A stretch of DNA of 64,000 nucleotides, taken from Rubinisphaera margarita. GTDB taxonomy: Bacteria > Planctomycetota > Planctomycetia > Planctomycetales > Planctomycetaceae. A model generated the notes under the pieces. That model was not told the DNA's origin and ran no database searches. It saw only the letters and a program-made list of their open reading frames with translations. Shown piece after piece: positions 9,318-20,790 of the stretch. The stretch covers positions 264,001 through 328,000 of the forward strand of contig NZ_JAKFGB010000022.1 in the NCBI RefSeq assembly GCF_022267515.1, in the 5' to 3' direction. Both the position numbers and the translations under genes were made by a program. Numbering within the stretch: the stretch's first letter is position 1; each line of letters begins with the position of its first letter.

Positions 9318-9836
9318 TCAAGATGCACCCTGCCTGAGGTATAATAACGCGCTGACCGCCGCACCGATGGCTTCTTCCCGGCCAATCGGGCCGACTTTTT
9401 CGCCGGTTTTCGCCTTCACGTTCACGCGGTCGAGCGGCAGTTCCAGCAAATCGGCGATCCGTTGTCGGATTGCTGTTTTGTAGGGGGAAAGTTTAGGGGA
9501 CTGGGCGAAGATCGTGCAATCGACGTTCGCGATCGCATATCCCTGCTCCCGGACACGTTTCACGGCTTCTCTCACGAAGATCGAAGAGTCCGCATCGCGG
9601 TGGGCCTCGTCGGTATCGGGAAACAGTTCGCCAATATCGCCGGCTGCGATCGCTCCCAGCAGCGCGTCGGTCAGGGCGTGCAGCACGACATCGGCGTCGC
9701 TGTGCCCGACCGCTCCCACCGTATGCGGAATCTCGATCCCGCCGAGAATCAACTTGCGGCCCGGAGCCAGGCGATGGGTATCGTGCCCTTCTCCGATTCG
9801 CCAGGGGGGTTGAGAAGACCGAGAGTTATCCGTCAC
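9318..9836 (-). CDS. ispF: 2-C-methyl-D-erythritol 2,4-cyclodiphosphate synthase
   Basis: IspF cyclises CDP-methylerythritol 2-phosphate with loss of CMP in the non-mevalonate isoprenoid pathway. The 172-residue product has the zinc ligands Asp19 and His21 in GEGHDTH and His53 in VLHALTDALLGA, plus LFPDTD and the late VNVKAKTGEKVGPIGR block. The start is a GTG at 9836, because no ATG precedes the conserved RIGEGHDTH; it leaves a short 12-residue leader. No strong ribosome site is seen. It is the first gene of the ispF-ruvC-ruvA-oxidoreductase run. The products supply isoprenoid units for lipids such as menaquinone, also encoded in this window. Confidence 0.95.
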   Translation of the reverse strand: MTDNSRSSQPPWRIGEGHDTHRLAPGRKLILGGIEIPHTVGAVGHSDADVVLHALTDALLGAIAAGDIGELFPDTDEAHRDADSSIFVREAVKRVREQGYAIANVDCTIFAQSPKLSPYKTAIRQRIADLLELPLDRVNVKAKTGEKVGPIGREEAIGAAVSALLYLRQGAS

Positions 9837-10179
9837 GAGGGACCTGCCGCTGAAAAAGAAGAGTCACAAACAGTTTGCGTCTAATTTAATGGTCCAGCAG
9901 CTCCCCGGCAATCGGGCCTCTGTCCCCGGTCAGCCCTGTCGCACGCTGAGGATGATGGACGAACATTCTCGAAGAATCGCACCGATTTGTGCTCCATCTC
10001 ACGGATCGGAATCGGCTGCCGGGCGATACAATGACTGGGATTTGGGCAAAGGCCGCCTCGGCGACTCCCCGGATCTCCGCTTTTCAGTCTGAATCGCACG
10101 AGATAAACTGAATGGCCACCCATTGGACACGACTCTCCCAGATCAACTGCACAGAAACTCTGTTTAGCAGGCTATTTCG
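9837..10179. other. Intergenic region between ispF and dsbD-like gene
   Basis: These 343 bases separate the divergent ispF and DsbD-type genes and presumably contain both promoters. No convincing ORF, RNA gene or repeat was seen. Confidence 0.5.
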
Positions 10180-12801
10180 ATGATGAATATCGGACGTTAC
10201 TCGGGCCTTCTGGTTTTGACAGCGGTGCTCGCTGTCTTCGCCGTGGGAAGCACTTCGACTTCCGCTCAGTTTGAAGGACTCAACAACAACCTGGCTCTGC
10301 CGGGGCTGGGATCGCCTACGGCCCAGGAGCCGAAGGTGGTTGTACGGTTCTCGCCTCAGAAAGCCGTCGCCGGCGAACAGATCAAGGTTGAGATTGAAGT
10401 CAAAACCGACAAAGAGTCGTACGTCTACTCGCAGAATCCGAATATCGGAGCCGAGACAAAGATCAAGCTGGACGAAATTGTCGGCCTCGAACCGCTCGAC
10501 GCGGGGTTCAAACCGAACAAGGAGCCGAAGGTCGTCGTTGAGCCTCTGTTCGATGACGCCAAACTGGAGAAGTTCTTTGGCGGCGTCGTCTGGTCCCGCA
10601 CGTTCCGCGTGAAGGGCGACGTGGCTCCGCAGGTCAAAGGGGAAGTCCGCTTCCAGGTTTGCGACGATGCAACCTGCAATCAGTTCGTCGAGGCAATTTC
10701 GCTGCAGGCAGAGCTTGCCAGCGGAACGGCCCCCGAGAAGCCCGCCACGCCGATGGTGAAGACCGATCCCCCGCAGGTTCCCAAAGTTCCTGAGAGCATT
10801 TTCAAGCCCCGGAAACCGGAAACTCTGGGAACGATTACCGGCATTCTACTCGACTCCCAGAAGGTCACTCCCGACCTGAAGACCGACGGAGTCACTCCGG
10901 TCACGTTCGACGTCAAACTCCTGAACACCTCGGCTCCGGAAGATTCTGTGCGCACGGTCGTGCTGGCCATCACCGCGAACATGGAAGGCCACTGGCACAT
11001 CTACGCCCAGACGCAGGACCCGGAGATGTTCGGTATCCCGACCGAGTTCACGGTTCCGACTACGCCCGGCCTTACTCCGATCGACTCCCGGTTTCTGCCG
11101 ACATCAAAGCCAACGATCACACGGCCTGAACCCGACATCGAACAGCAGTACTTCGAAAAGACAGTCACCTGGCAGCGTCGCTATCAGCTCGATCCCGCTA
11201 CATTCAAAGGTCCACTGAACGGCTCAATCAAATTCCAGCTGTGCGATGACCAGGGCTGCCTGCCACCACGCACCGTGGAATTCTCGCTGGGGAATCGAAC
11301 GAAAAGTGGCGACATCGCAGCGGCGTCCCCCGTTCAGACTCCGGACAAAACCGCCTCGAATGCGGGTCCCATTGAAGAAGATGTTCCCGCTCAAAAGAAG
11401 GGACTGATCCCCTTCCTCATTACCGGAGTCATCTTCGGTTATCTGGCCCTGCTGACGCCGTGTGTCTTCCCGATGATCCCCATCACGGTCAGCTTCTTCC
11501 TGAAGCAGGCGGAGAAAGAGCATCATCGTCCAATCGGCATGGCTCTGCTGTATTGCCTGGGCATCATTGGAACATTTACGTTTATCGGGGTTCTTGTCTC
11601 TGCTCTGTACGGCGGTTCGGCCATGACAGGGCTTGCGAACAACGCCTGGTTCAACATCTTCCTGTCAGCCGTGCTGATCTTCTTCGGGTTGAGCATGCTC
11701 GGTCTCTTTGAAATTCGCATGCCCTCCTGGCTGCTGACCTGGTCCTCGAAGAAGGAGAGTCAGGGCGGGGTCATTGGCGTGCTGTTCATGGCCTTCACGT
11801 TCACGCTGGTCTCGTTCACCTGTACGTTCGCCTTCGTCGGTGGCCTGCTGCCGATGGCCGCCCAGGGAGAATACTACTGGCCAATTCTGGGAATGATCGC
11901 CTTCTCGGCGGCCTTCTCGTCTCCGTTCTTCTTCCTGGCACTGTTTCCCAGCTATCTGAAAAAACTGCCGAAAAGCGGCGGCTGGATGAACAACGTCAAG
12001 GTGACATTCGGCCTGCTGGAAATCGGAGCGGCGTTCAAATTCCTGAGCGTCGCCGACACGAGCATCTTCTCGGCTCCGTATATCTTCGACTATTCACTGG
12101 TCATGACGGCTTGGATGGTGTTAAGCATTGTGACAGGCCTTTACCTGCTCGGTATGTTCCGCCTGCCGCACGACACGGCTACCGATTCAATCGGCGTCCT
12201 TCGGCTTAGTTTCGCTCTAATCTTCCTGTCGTTTGCTGGTTATCTGTCGGCAGGCATTTACGGAGCTCAGAAACCGGAAGGGGCTCTCTGGGAACAGATC
12301 GCCGCCTTTGCTCCACCGACACTTGATTCTGTCAATGATGTGGATCTTGGTCCGGCTCTCGAGCACGACGAGTTGCTGTACGCTCTGGATGTCGATCAGG
12401 CGATTCAGTTCGCCAAGTCGAAGGGGCAGCCGTTGTTCTTCGATTTTACGGGTGTGAACTGCGTGAACTGCCGTTTCATGGAAGCCAATGTCTTCCCGAA
12501 GGAGGAAAATCGCGAACTGCTCGAAAAGTTTGTACGGGTCCAGCTGTTTGTCGATGTCATCCCGAACATGGCCGGTCTGGAACAGGGCGACGAGATTCTG
12601 GACAAAAACCAGCGATTGCAGTCAGACTGGTTCAACGACACCTCGATGCCCGCCTACGCCATTGTCACACCGGACGGAGAAACGATCTTGAGCACTTATA
12701 AAGGCAAAGAACGGGCTCCCGGTCAGTTTACCCGCTTCCTGAAAACGGGTCTGGAAGCCTGGCAGCAGATCGCCAGTTCGGGAACGCCGGTGCGTCGTTA
12801 G
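10180..12801 (+). CDS. DsbD-type protein-disulfide reductase
   Basis: This 873-residue membrane protein would carry electrons from cytoplasmic thioredoxin across the inner membrane to periplasmic thiol proteins. Segments: a signal peptide ending in STSAQ (about residue 30); two tandem DsbD-alpha-like periplasmic domains (about 45-190 and 245-385), each with a C-D-x-x-x-C or similar pair (CDDATC and CDDQGC); a transmembrane core starting near 405 with LLTPCVFPMIP and a later TFTLVSFTCTFAFVGG segment holding the second membrane cysteine; and a C-terminal thioredoxin domain with CVNC at about 760. The doubled alpha domain makes it longer than E. coli DsbD. It stands alone with no cytochrome c biogenesis genes adjacent. 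Confidence 0.93.
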   Translation: MMNIGRYSGLLVLTAVLAVFAVGSTSTSAQFEGLNNNLALPGLGSPTAQEPKVVVRFSPQKAVAGEQIKVEIEVKTDKESYVYSQNPNIGAETKIKLDEIVGLEPLDAGFKPNKEPKVVVEPLFDDAKLEKFFGGVVWSRTFRVKGDVAPQVKGEVRFQVCDDATCNQFVEAISLQAELASGTAPEKPATPMVKTDPPQVPKVPESIFKPRKPETLGTITGILLDSQKVTPDLKTDGVTPVTFDVKLLNTSAPEDSVRTVVLAITANMEGHWHIYAQTQDPEMFGIPTEFTVPTTPGLTPIDSRFLPTSKPTITRPEPDIEQQYFEKTVTWQRRYQLDPATFKGPLNGSIKFQLCDDQGCLPPRTVEFSLGNRTKSGDIAAASPVQTPDKTASNAGPIEEDVPAQKKGLIPFLITGVIFGYLALLTPCVFPMIPITVSFFLKQAEKEHHRPIGMALLYCLGIIGTFTFIGVLVSALYGGSAMTGLANNAWFNIFLSAVLIFFGLSMLGLFEIRMPSWLLTWSSKKESQGGVIGVLFMAFTFTLVSFTCTFAFVGGLLPMAAQGEYYWPILGMIAFSAAFSSPFFFLALFPSYLKKLPKSGGWMNNVKVTFGLLEIGAAFKFLSVADTSIFSAPYIFDYSLVMTAWMVLSIVTGLYLLGMFRLPHDTATDSIGVLRLSFALIFLSFAGYLSAGIYGAQKPEGALWEQIAAFAPPTLDSVNDVDLGPALEHDELLYALDVDQAIQFAKSKGQPLFFDFTGVNCVNCRFMEANVFPKEENRELLEKFVRVQLFVDVIPNMAGLEQGDEILDKNQRLQSDWFNDTSMPAYAIVTPDGETILSTYKGKERAPGQFTRFLKTGLEAWQQIASSGTPVRR

Positions 12802-12983
12802 TCGGACAAACCGTCAGATCCGGCGCAACGGAATCAGTCGGGACAGCGCGTTCAGACGTTCTATTCGGTCCCCGCAATACGTCGGATCGGAGCGAAACTG
12901 GCAAGTGGCAGCTTGACGCCCTGTGTATCGGGATTCAAACTGATGCAGAGTGTCCCCTGACTTTTTGAGACAGCTGCACGTCC

Positions 12984-13400
12984 ATGCAAGCCAAGCTGAT
13001 TCCTGTTGATAAAGGGCGTGAGATCGTCATTACCCGTGATGTGACCGTAGTTGGTCGCAAGCACGGGGCCTGCGATGTGGTGATCGACCATCCCAGCATC
13101 TCCAAGATGCACTGCATCGTCGCCCGCACCGACGGCCTGCTCTTCATCCGCGATCTCGGCAGCACCAACGGAACCAAGGTCAACGGACAGCGTGTCCTTC
13201 GCGGCGCCATTCTTCCCGGCGACGAGCTCGCCTTCGCCAAAGTGAAATTCAAGGTCTTCATGGGTCCCGATGACGAAGAAGACGTCAACGGCCGCGAAAG
13301 AACCGAAGTCATCGAACAGGACGCCGCCACGGCCGATTCGTCTGAATTCGAACTGCTCCCCGAGGACGAAATGATCTCGTTCCTCGACGACGAAGACTGA
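12984..13400 (+). CDS. FHA-domain protein
   Basis: This 138-residue protein consists almost entirely of one forkhead-associated domain, which binds phosphothreonine peptides. The binding set is intact: Gly24-Arg25, Ser40 and His43 in SISKMH, and DLGSTNGTKVNG with Asn62 and Asn68. An acidic tail of about 35 residues follows. There is no signal peptide or membrane segment. It is a likely reader of Ser/Thr kinase signalling, but no kinase adjoins it; the nearest is at 25804. It stands 183 bases after the DsbD gene on the same strand. Confidence 0.9.
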   Translation: MQAKLIPVDKGREIVITRDVTVVGRKHGACDVVIDHPSISKMHCIVARTDGLLFIRDLGSTNGTKVNGQRVLRGAILPGDELAFAKVKFKVFMGPDDEEDVNGRERTEVIEQDAATADSSEFELLPEDEMISFLDDED

Positions 13401-13454
13401 GCCACGCTTCGCCGGCGACCTCTGCAGGGTGCCGTCTCGCTTTTTGTCAGCCGA

Positions 13455-13516
<62 letters not shown>

Positions 13517-13527
13517 TGGCCAAACCC

Positions 13528-14232
13528 CTACTGCGGTTGACCCCAGATTTTCTCCAGCAGCGCGTACATCCTGGGATCATGCGCTTTCAGTTCGGTGGCG
13601 TTGAACGGGAAGAAATCATTCTGGCCGAAATAGGCTTCCGTGTTTTCAGCGAAGTATTCTTTCGCATTCGTGATCGCGTACGCGCGTTCAATCTTTCCGT
13701 TGCCGCGCCGCACCTGATCGTAAAGTCCGGTCGACTTTGCGGCGTCATAGGCGGCTTTGATATCGACATGATCAAAACCGAGGACCTGATCGTGATAGGC
13801 ATGGGCCAGTTCGTGCAGCACGAAGACCGGCATGCGTTTCACTTCCTTCTCGAAGATCGCGATGTTGGTGAACTCGACACAGCGGGCCATCTCCGGATTG
13901 CGATCGTTCTTCTTCAGCCAGTCGACTGACGGATGATACACGGCCTTCGGACCAATCCCCGGATACAGCGGCGAGAACCAGAGTGTCACCTGTTGCAGTT
14001 GCGGGATGTGTCGCTCCGGCACGACGTCTATGATGAAGCAGAGTTGTTCTTCCAGCAGCTTGAGAGCCCGTGCCGTTTCGTCGGGGCTGTCGCGTTCGAG
14101 TCGCGTATCGAGGTGCAGGGTCCACCCCTGGATCTCGACCTGTCGGAAGGTCGGCTCCGCAGCCTGACTGTGGACCGTCAAAGAAGCCAGCAGGAGGGGT
14201 AGAACAAGAAGCACTCTGCGGAACGCAAGCAT
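13528..14232 (-). CDS. Exported HExxH metalloprotease-like protein
   Basis: This 234-residue protein has a signal peptide (residues 1-25, ending SQAAEP) and a zinc-protease-like HELAH at 140-144, followed about 50 residues later by KEYFAENTEAYF, which could give the third, glutamate ligand of a gluzincin. It is related in layout to small putative anthrax-lethal-factor-like or DUF-type peptidases, but no family is claimed. The start is the ATG at 14232, with AGGAG 8 bases upstream; a TTG farther upstream would put 13 residues before the signal peptide. It follows lpxI by 84 bases on the same strand. The substrate is unknown. Confidence 0.8.
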   Translation of the reverse strand: MLAFRRVLLVLPLLLASLTVHSQAAEPTFRQVEIQGWTLHLDTRLERDSPDETARALKLLEEQLCFIIDVVPERHIPQLQQVTLWFSPLYPGIGPKAVYHPSVDWLKKNDRNPEMARCVEFTNIAIFEKEVKRMPVFVLHELAHAYHDQVLGFDHVDIKAAYDAAKSTGLYDQVRRGNGKIERAYAITNAKEYFAENTEAYFGQNDFFPFNATELKAHDPRMYALLEKIWGQPQ

Positions 14233-14316
14233 GGCGGATCTCCTGCAAAGAACAGCGGACGGAAGATCCAATGGTACCCGGCGACTGTGCCTGTGAAAAC
14301 CAGCTCACCCTGCTCT

Positions 14317-15231
<915 letters not shown>

Positions 15232-15287
15232 GACTCAGGAAACGTAAACCATTTGAACGATTGAAATTGACTTCAGTAACGACTCAC

Positions 15288-16379
15288 TCAGGCCGCGCGA
15301 CGGTGCTCCTGAGGATTCTCGGTCGAGCCAAGCTCGTCCAGACGGGCTTCCAGTTTCTCGACCTGCTTCTGCAGCCGACGAACCGTCTGCCGTGTTTCCG
15401 GCAGCTTGGTCTGAGCGGTCATGATCTTGGACTGCTGTTCCAGCGGCAACGCAGGCGCTCCAAGCAGAGTGGCACCGGCTTCGACGTTGCGGAAGACGCC
15501 GCATTGCGCCATCAGATTCGCGCCTTCGCCAATATGCAGGTGATCAGCGATGCCGACTTGACCGCCGAAGCGGCAGTAGTTGCCGGTGGTCACCGATCCC
15601 GCCAGTCCGACCTGAGACACGATCACGTTGTGTTCCCCGATCTGACAGTTGTGAGCAATCATCACCAGGTTATCGATCTTGGTGCCCCGACCGATCACGG
15701 TCGGCTCGAACATGCCCCGATCGATCGTTGTACACGATCCGACTTCGACGTCCTCTTCGAGAATCACGGAACCAAAATGCTCGATCTTATGAAAGGCGCC
15801 GCCGTGAAAGCGGTAGCCGAATCCGTCTGCTCCGATCACCGAGCCCGAATGGACCTGCACCCGATCTCTCAATTCACAGTTGCCATATACGACAACACGC
15901 GGATGTAGAATGACATTGGTGCCCAGAGTCACATTATGTTGCAGGACAACGCCAGCGTGCAGATGGCAGCCCTCACCGATCTGACAATTGGGGCCAACGG
16001 AAACATGCGGTCCGATGGTCACGCTCGCGTCAATCGTGGCGGTTCGGTCCACGACGGCTGTCGGGTGAATGCCCGGGCGGCGTTCGGGAGCCGACTGGCG
16101 AAACAGCGGCAGCAGCTCAATGAAGGAGTTGAACGGATCCGCGACAACAATGAGGGCTTCCCCATTGAACGGGATCTGACCCGGGTCACATTTTTCAGGG
16201 ATCAGAACAACCGAGGCTGACGCCTTGGCCAGCTGTTTGACCTCCTGGGCGTTGCTGAGAAACGACAGCGTTCCTTCGCGAGATCGCGAGATCGAGGAGA
16301 CGTCATCGACTAACGCATCCGGGTTTCCATGCAGGATTCCGGAGACAAGTTCGGCGATTTTTGCAGCGTTGAGACTCAT
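15288..16379 (-). CDS. lpxD: UDP-3-O-acylglucosamine N-acyltransferase LpxD
   Basis: LpxD transfers the N-linked 3-hydroxyacyl chain from ACP to UDP-3-O-acylglucosamine, the third step of lipid A synthesis. The 363-residue product has an N-terminal uridine-binding domain (1-100), a left-handed beta helix of hexapeptide repeats (about 100-310) containing GADGFGYRF and the catalytic-histidine segment MIAHNCQIG, and a C-terminal helix. The helix continues as a coiled coil rich in Gln/Lys/Leu/Glu (last 50 residues), longer than usual. The start is the ATG at 16379 with AAGGA upstream; farther upstream codons are unconserved. It forms a unit with lpxI. Confidence 0.94.
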   Translation of the reverse strand: MSLNAAKIAELVSGILHGNPDALVDDVSSISRSREGTLSFLSNAQEVKQLAKASASVVLIPEKCDPGQIPFNGEALIVVADPFNSFIELLPLFRQSAPERRPGIHPTAVVDRTATIDASVTIGPHVSVGPNCQIGEGCHLHAGVVLQHNVTLGTNVILHPRVVVYGNCELRDRVQVHSGSVIGADGFGYRFHGGAFHKIEHFGSVILEEDVEVGSCTTIDRGMFEPTVIGRGTKIDNLVMIAHNCQIGEHNVIVSQVGLAGSVTTGNYCRFGGQVGIADHLHIGEGANLMAQCGVFRNVEAGATLLGAPALPLEQQSKIMTAQTKLPETRQTVRRLQKQVEKLEARLDELGSTENPQEHRRAA

Positions 16380-16547
16380 CAGCCCATCCTTGAGCGGTCT
16401 GCGGCAACTCGGGTCACCGGGTGTGTTAACGGACCAATCCCTGGCCCTAACCGAGTGTGTATAGCAAGACGTTCCGGCTCGACGCAAGAGGAGTTCCAAA
16501 CCGGACCACACGTGTGCGGATTTGGCAGTTTTTACAATTGCAGACGC

Positions 16548-16585
16548 GAACAGGGAGTGACCGTCGACACAGTCGCTCCCTGTTC
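16548..16585 (-). terminator. Hairpin downstream of the DUF1559 fusion gene
   Basis: Arms GAACAGGGAGtGAC and GTCgCTCCCTGTTC pair around a 10-base loop, 26 bases beyond the stop of the leftward gene. No run of T follows on that strand, so termination is likely but not textbook. Confidence 0.5.
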
Positions 16586-16611
16586 ATTCGTTTCAAACTG
16601 CGATTCGACTT

Positions 16612-19143
16612 CTAGAATTCGCCTACAACCTCGCCATCGGCCATCTGGGCGAGGCGTTCGAGCACCACAGGGTCAACATGTTTGCTGACGGTGCGGACCG
16701 ATCCATCCGCCATCAGCACCTGCATCGTTTCCCCATCGGATCCCCCCAGACCATCCGGACCATAAACATACGGTTTATGGGAGAGTCCACGAACGGTGCT
16801 TTCTCCCCCCTGAGCCCAGGGGCCGTGATCGTCAGATGCTGACGTGATCATCATCGTGTTGCTCATCCCGTCGGTGATGTCCCTCATCCGTGTCTCACGA
16901 TCGTAGCCGAAGATGCCACAACCTTGCTGTCCGATTTTGAGTTCCGGGGCATTCTTCCCCACGCCGGCAATGGCGACATAATGCGTGATGCCGTATTCAC
17001 TATCCCCTTCATTCATGCCGGGATCGAGCAGATTGGGGATCTGGATCTGGGCCATTTCATCGTTGATCTCTTTGTTCCAGGCCAGCTTGCGATCGATTTT
17101 CTCGTAGAGCGGAGCCTGTTCGATGAACGGAAGGATCGATACGACCCAGCTCAACCGGTCTTCAGGCTGTTCCAGGTCCTCGTTGGGAATCGTTGCGGAC
17201 GGGAAATGCTTGTAAACGTCGTGATAGTTGTGCATCGCCAGTCCAAGTTGCTTCAGGTTGTTTGAAGACTGCGTCCTGCGAGCCGCCTGGCGGGCCGCCT
17301 GAACAGCTGGCAACAGCAACGCGACCCCCACGCCGGCCACGGCGGCTGTGCTCATTCCGGCGTTGCCGCCGAACATCGGAAACCCTGCCGTCGAGCTGCG
17401 TGAGTACATCGTGCAACCGTTCTCATCGCAGACCGACACGGCCAGGTTCGGAAACAGCGGAGCGGTGATTCGCTCGGGCGGCGGGAAGTCCTCGATGTAA
17501 ACCGGGAGTTCCTCGTCTCCTTCAAGACCCTCGCTCAACGCGGCGGACTGGAGCATCGGAAGGAACGGCATGCCCAGATTCAGCAGCAGCTGATAGGTAT
17601 CGCGCGTGTTCATCGCACTGATCGAACTGAACTCCGCCGGCAATGCTCCGAGCGCCGTTTTGTATTCTTCGTCCGGTTTCCAGCTGGGAAGCTTGCCTTC
17701 AACTCGCAAACGAAAGGCTTCCACGGCCTGGGGCATCAGTGCCACGACAAGCCAGTTGTCGACCACCTGAACCGCACCGTACTGCACCGCCTGATCGCCA
17801 TCCCCCGTAATATCAAAGACGATCAGATCGTGACCGTCCTTCTCGATCCGGAAGGGATAAACCGGCCAGTCGTAGTACTCGCCGTCTTCTTCAGCCTCTT
17901 CGAGACGTGTCATCTGCCCGTCGATAAAGGCCTTGACCTGATCGGGGTTCTTGAGCTCGACGCACAACGCGGCTCCCATACCGAACATCCCGCCATTGGC
18001 ATCGTCATACTGGCAAACGACATCACCGAAGTGAGCGAGCAAATCCGCTTTCGGATCAAAGCCCAGCATCTTGGGCAGCGAATCGATCATCGCTTCCGCC
18101 TGATCCTGCTGCGGTCCCCCCACGACTTTCGCGGCGTTCCGGGCCAGCGCGATCAACGCGTCGTAAGTCGCTTCGGCATCGTATTGCGAGGCCATGAACC
18201 AGTTCATCTTCGAGGGCATGGGCGGCAGATCGTCCATGGTCATCATCGGGCCGTCCGATCGCCCCAATCCGACGATCTGAGTTTCAGTCCAGTTCGCTTC
18301 GCCCTTATAGCCCGTGCGGGCGACGACGGTTTCGAGCCTGTCCATGCCAACGAGCTTGAGGACATCGGCTACCGTCAACTGCTGTTCGGTCGGAACCGGC
18401 AACGGAATTGAGCCGTACTTCTTCTGCAACGCGGTCCAGTCGAGCCAGAAGAGCCCGGTTTGTGCGAAGTCGACGTCTTTGGCTTTCACGGCTGCAAAAC
18501 TCTCATTGTCCGCCAGCGTCGGCTCGTCGCCGGAAATACAGGCCATTGTCTGCTGAACGACATTTGCGCCCACGGCGACAACGAGGCTCTCCCCTTCTTT
18601 CCAGAGGCCGACCTGAATGCCGGGGGACTGAGGGATAATGAAATGAGCGACCGACCGTCCGTTGATGCGTTCAACTTCGAGTTGAATCCCTTCGCGTTCG
18701 AGCGACTGCCCCAACAGATTCGTCGCCGCTTCGGCCCATCGCCCCCCCGCATTGAAGATAATCCGCGAAGAGGGTATGGGATCCTGAGGATCGGACGACA
18801 GCGAAGCCGCCACGATGTAGCCCTGACCAATCAGGTCTGCGGCCACTTCGCGGGCTTGCCGGGCGTTCCCGCTTTCATCACGGGCGATCATGAATTCGAT
18901 GATGCGATCGAAGACATCCGCGAGACCCGACTCGACGAAGGCCTGATACTCGGCCGTTTCGGAGTACGCCTCTTTGTGATCGGTGAGACCATCAAACGAC
19001 GTATAAAGGAAGGTGTTCTGTGGAATGAGATCCTCAGGAGCAGCCGCCTGCCACATGAAGCCTTTCGCGACATTCCAGCTGATCACCACCGTTGCCAGAA
19101 GTGCCGCCAGAATCGTGTACCGGGATTTCCCCCATCTCGCCAT
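16612..19143 (-). CDS. Large membrane-anchored protein with C-terminal DUF1559 domain
   Basis: This 843-residue protein has an N-terminal anchor (TILAALLATVVISWNVAKGF) but no prepilin [12 protein letters not shown] leader. About residues 35-590 form a large extracytoplasmic region of unknown fold. A Gly/Met/Ala hydrophobic stretch ([16 protein letters not shown]) then opens a DUF1559 domain (about 600-843) with the usual NNLKQLGLAMHNYHD, DITDGMSNT, VLMADGSVR and terminal VVGEF motifs. DUF1559 normally follows a cleaved pilin leader, so this is a fusion that presents the domain differently. The start is the ATG at 19143, with AAGGAG 7 bases upstream; a TTG 21 bases upstream is less likely. It is monocistronic. 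Function unknown. Confidence 0.85.
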   Translation of the reverse strand: MARWGKSRYTILAALLATVVISWNVAKGFMWQAAAPEDLIPQNTFLYTSFDGLTDHKEAYSETAEYQAFVESGLADVFDRIIEFMIARDESGNARQAREVAADLIGQGYIVAASLSSDPQDPIPSSRIIFNAGGRWAEAATNLLGQSLEREGIQLEVERINGRSVAHFIIPQSPGIQVGLWKEGESLVVAVGANVVQQTMACISGDEPTLADNESFAAVKAKDVDFAQTGLFWLDWTALQKKYGSIPLPVPTEQQLTVADVLKLVGMDRLETVVARTGYKGEANWTETQIVGLGRSDGPMMTMDDLPPMPSKMNWFMASQYDAEATYDALIALARNAAKVVGGPQQDQAEAMIDSLPKMLGFDPKADLLAHFGDVVCQYDDANGGMFGMGAALCVELKNPDQVKAFIDGQMTRLEEAEEDGEYYDWPVYPFRIEKDGHDLIVFDITGDGDQAVQYGAVQVVDNWLVVALMPQAVEAFRLRVEGKLPSWKPDEEYKTALGALPAEFSSISAMNTRDTYQLLLNLGMPFLPMLQSAALSEGLEGDEELPVYIEDFPPPERITAPLFPNLAVSVCDENGCTMYSRSSTAGFPMFGGNAGMSTAAVAGVGVALLLPAVQAARQAARRTQSSNNLKQLGLAMHNYHDVYKHFPSATIPNEDLEQPEDRLSWVVSILPFIEQAPLYEKIDRKLAWNKEINDEMAQIQIPNLLDPGMNEGDSEYGITHYVAIAGVGKNAPELKIGQQGCGIFGYDRETRMRDITDGMSNTMMITSASDDHGPWAQGGESTVRGLSHKPYVYGPDGLGGSDGETMQVLMADGSVRTVSKHVDPVVLERLAQMADGEVVGEF

Positions 19144-19512
19144 CGCTCGTCTCCTTCTGCTCAAAGGTAGCTACTCGATCAGTGGTCCCGATTCCTGAAG
19201 GCCGTCCAGCCATCAGTGAACCAATGTCAAACATAACGAGTCAAACAGAGACTGGCGAGGATTTCCCGGGAGTTCCGACGAACTTCCCCCATTCAGACAG
19301 AGCAAAAGCCTGGAATCACAAGACGCGGGCACCACGAGCAACCAAGTCCACTCCCGAGGGTCCTCTGTGCGGCCCGGAAGGGCGTGACTCGAAAGGGGGA
19401 GGCGTTGCTTCAAGCAGAAGGCAACTCGAGCACGTGAAGCAGAAAGAATCAAACTTGGGGAGAACGCGGTTTACGCGCGATCTCCCTTGTGAGATCAACC
19501 GATCGATGACTG
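19144..19512. other. Intergenic region upstream of the DUF1559 fusion
   Basis: These 369 bases lie between mqnE and the DUF1559 fusion, both leftward. The region probably holds the promoter of the latter. No supported gene, RNA or repeat was seen. Confidence 0.5.
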
Positions 19513-20643
<1,131 letters not shown>

Positions 20644-20790
20644 GGAACTATACTCTCGTCGAGTTACTCGAACTAAGCGGGCCGGCGATGCGGGTTTTCA
20701 GGCCGGATTCTGCATGCGGATTATACGCAATCGGGCGTGCTGCCGCGCCGGGCAGTGTGAAAAATGCGACCAGTTGTCGCGGGGCGCACT

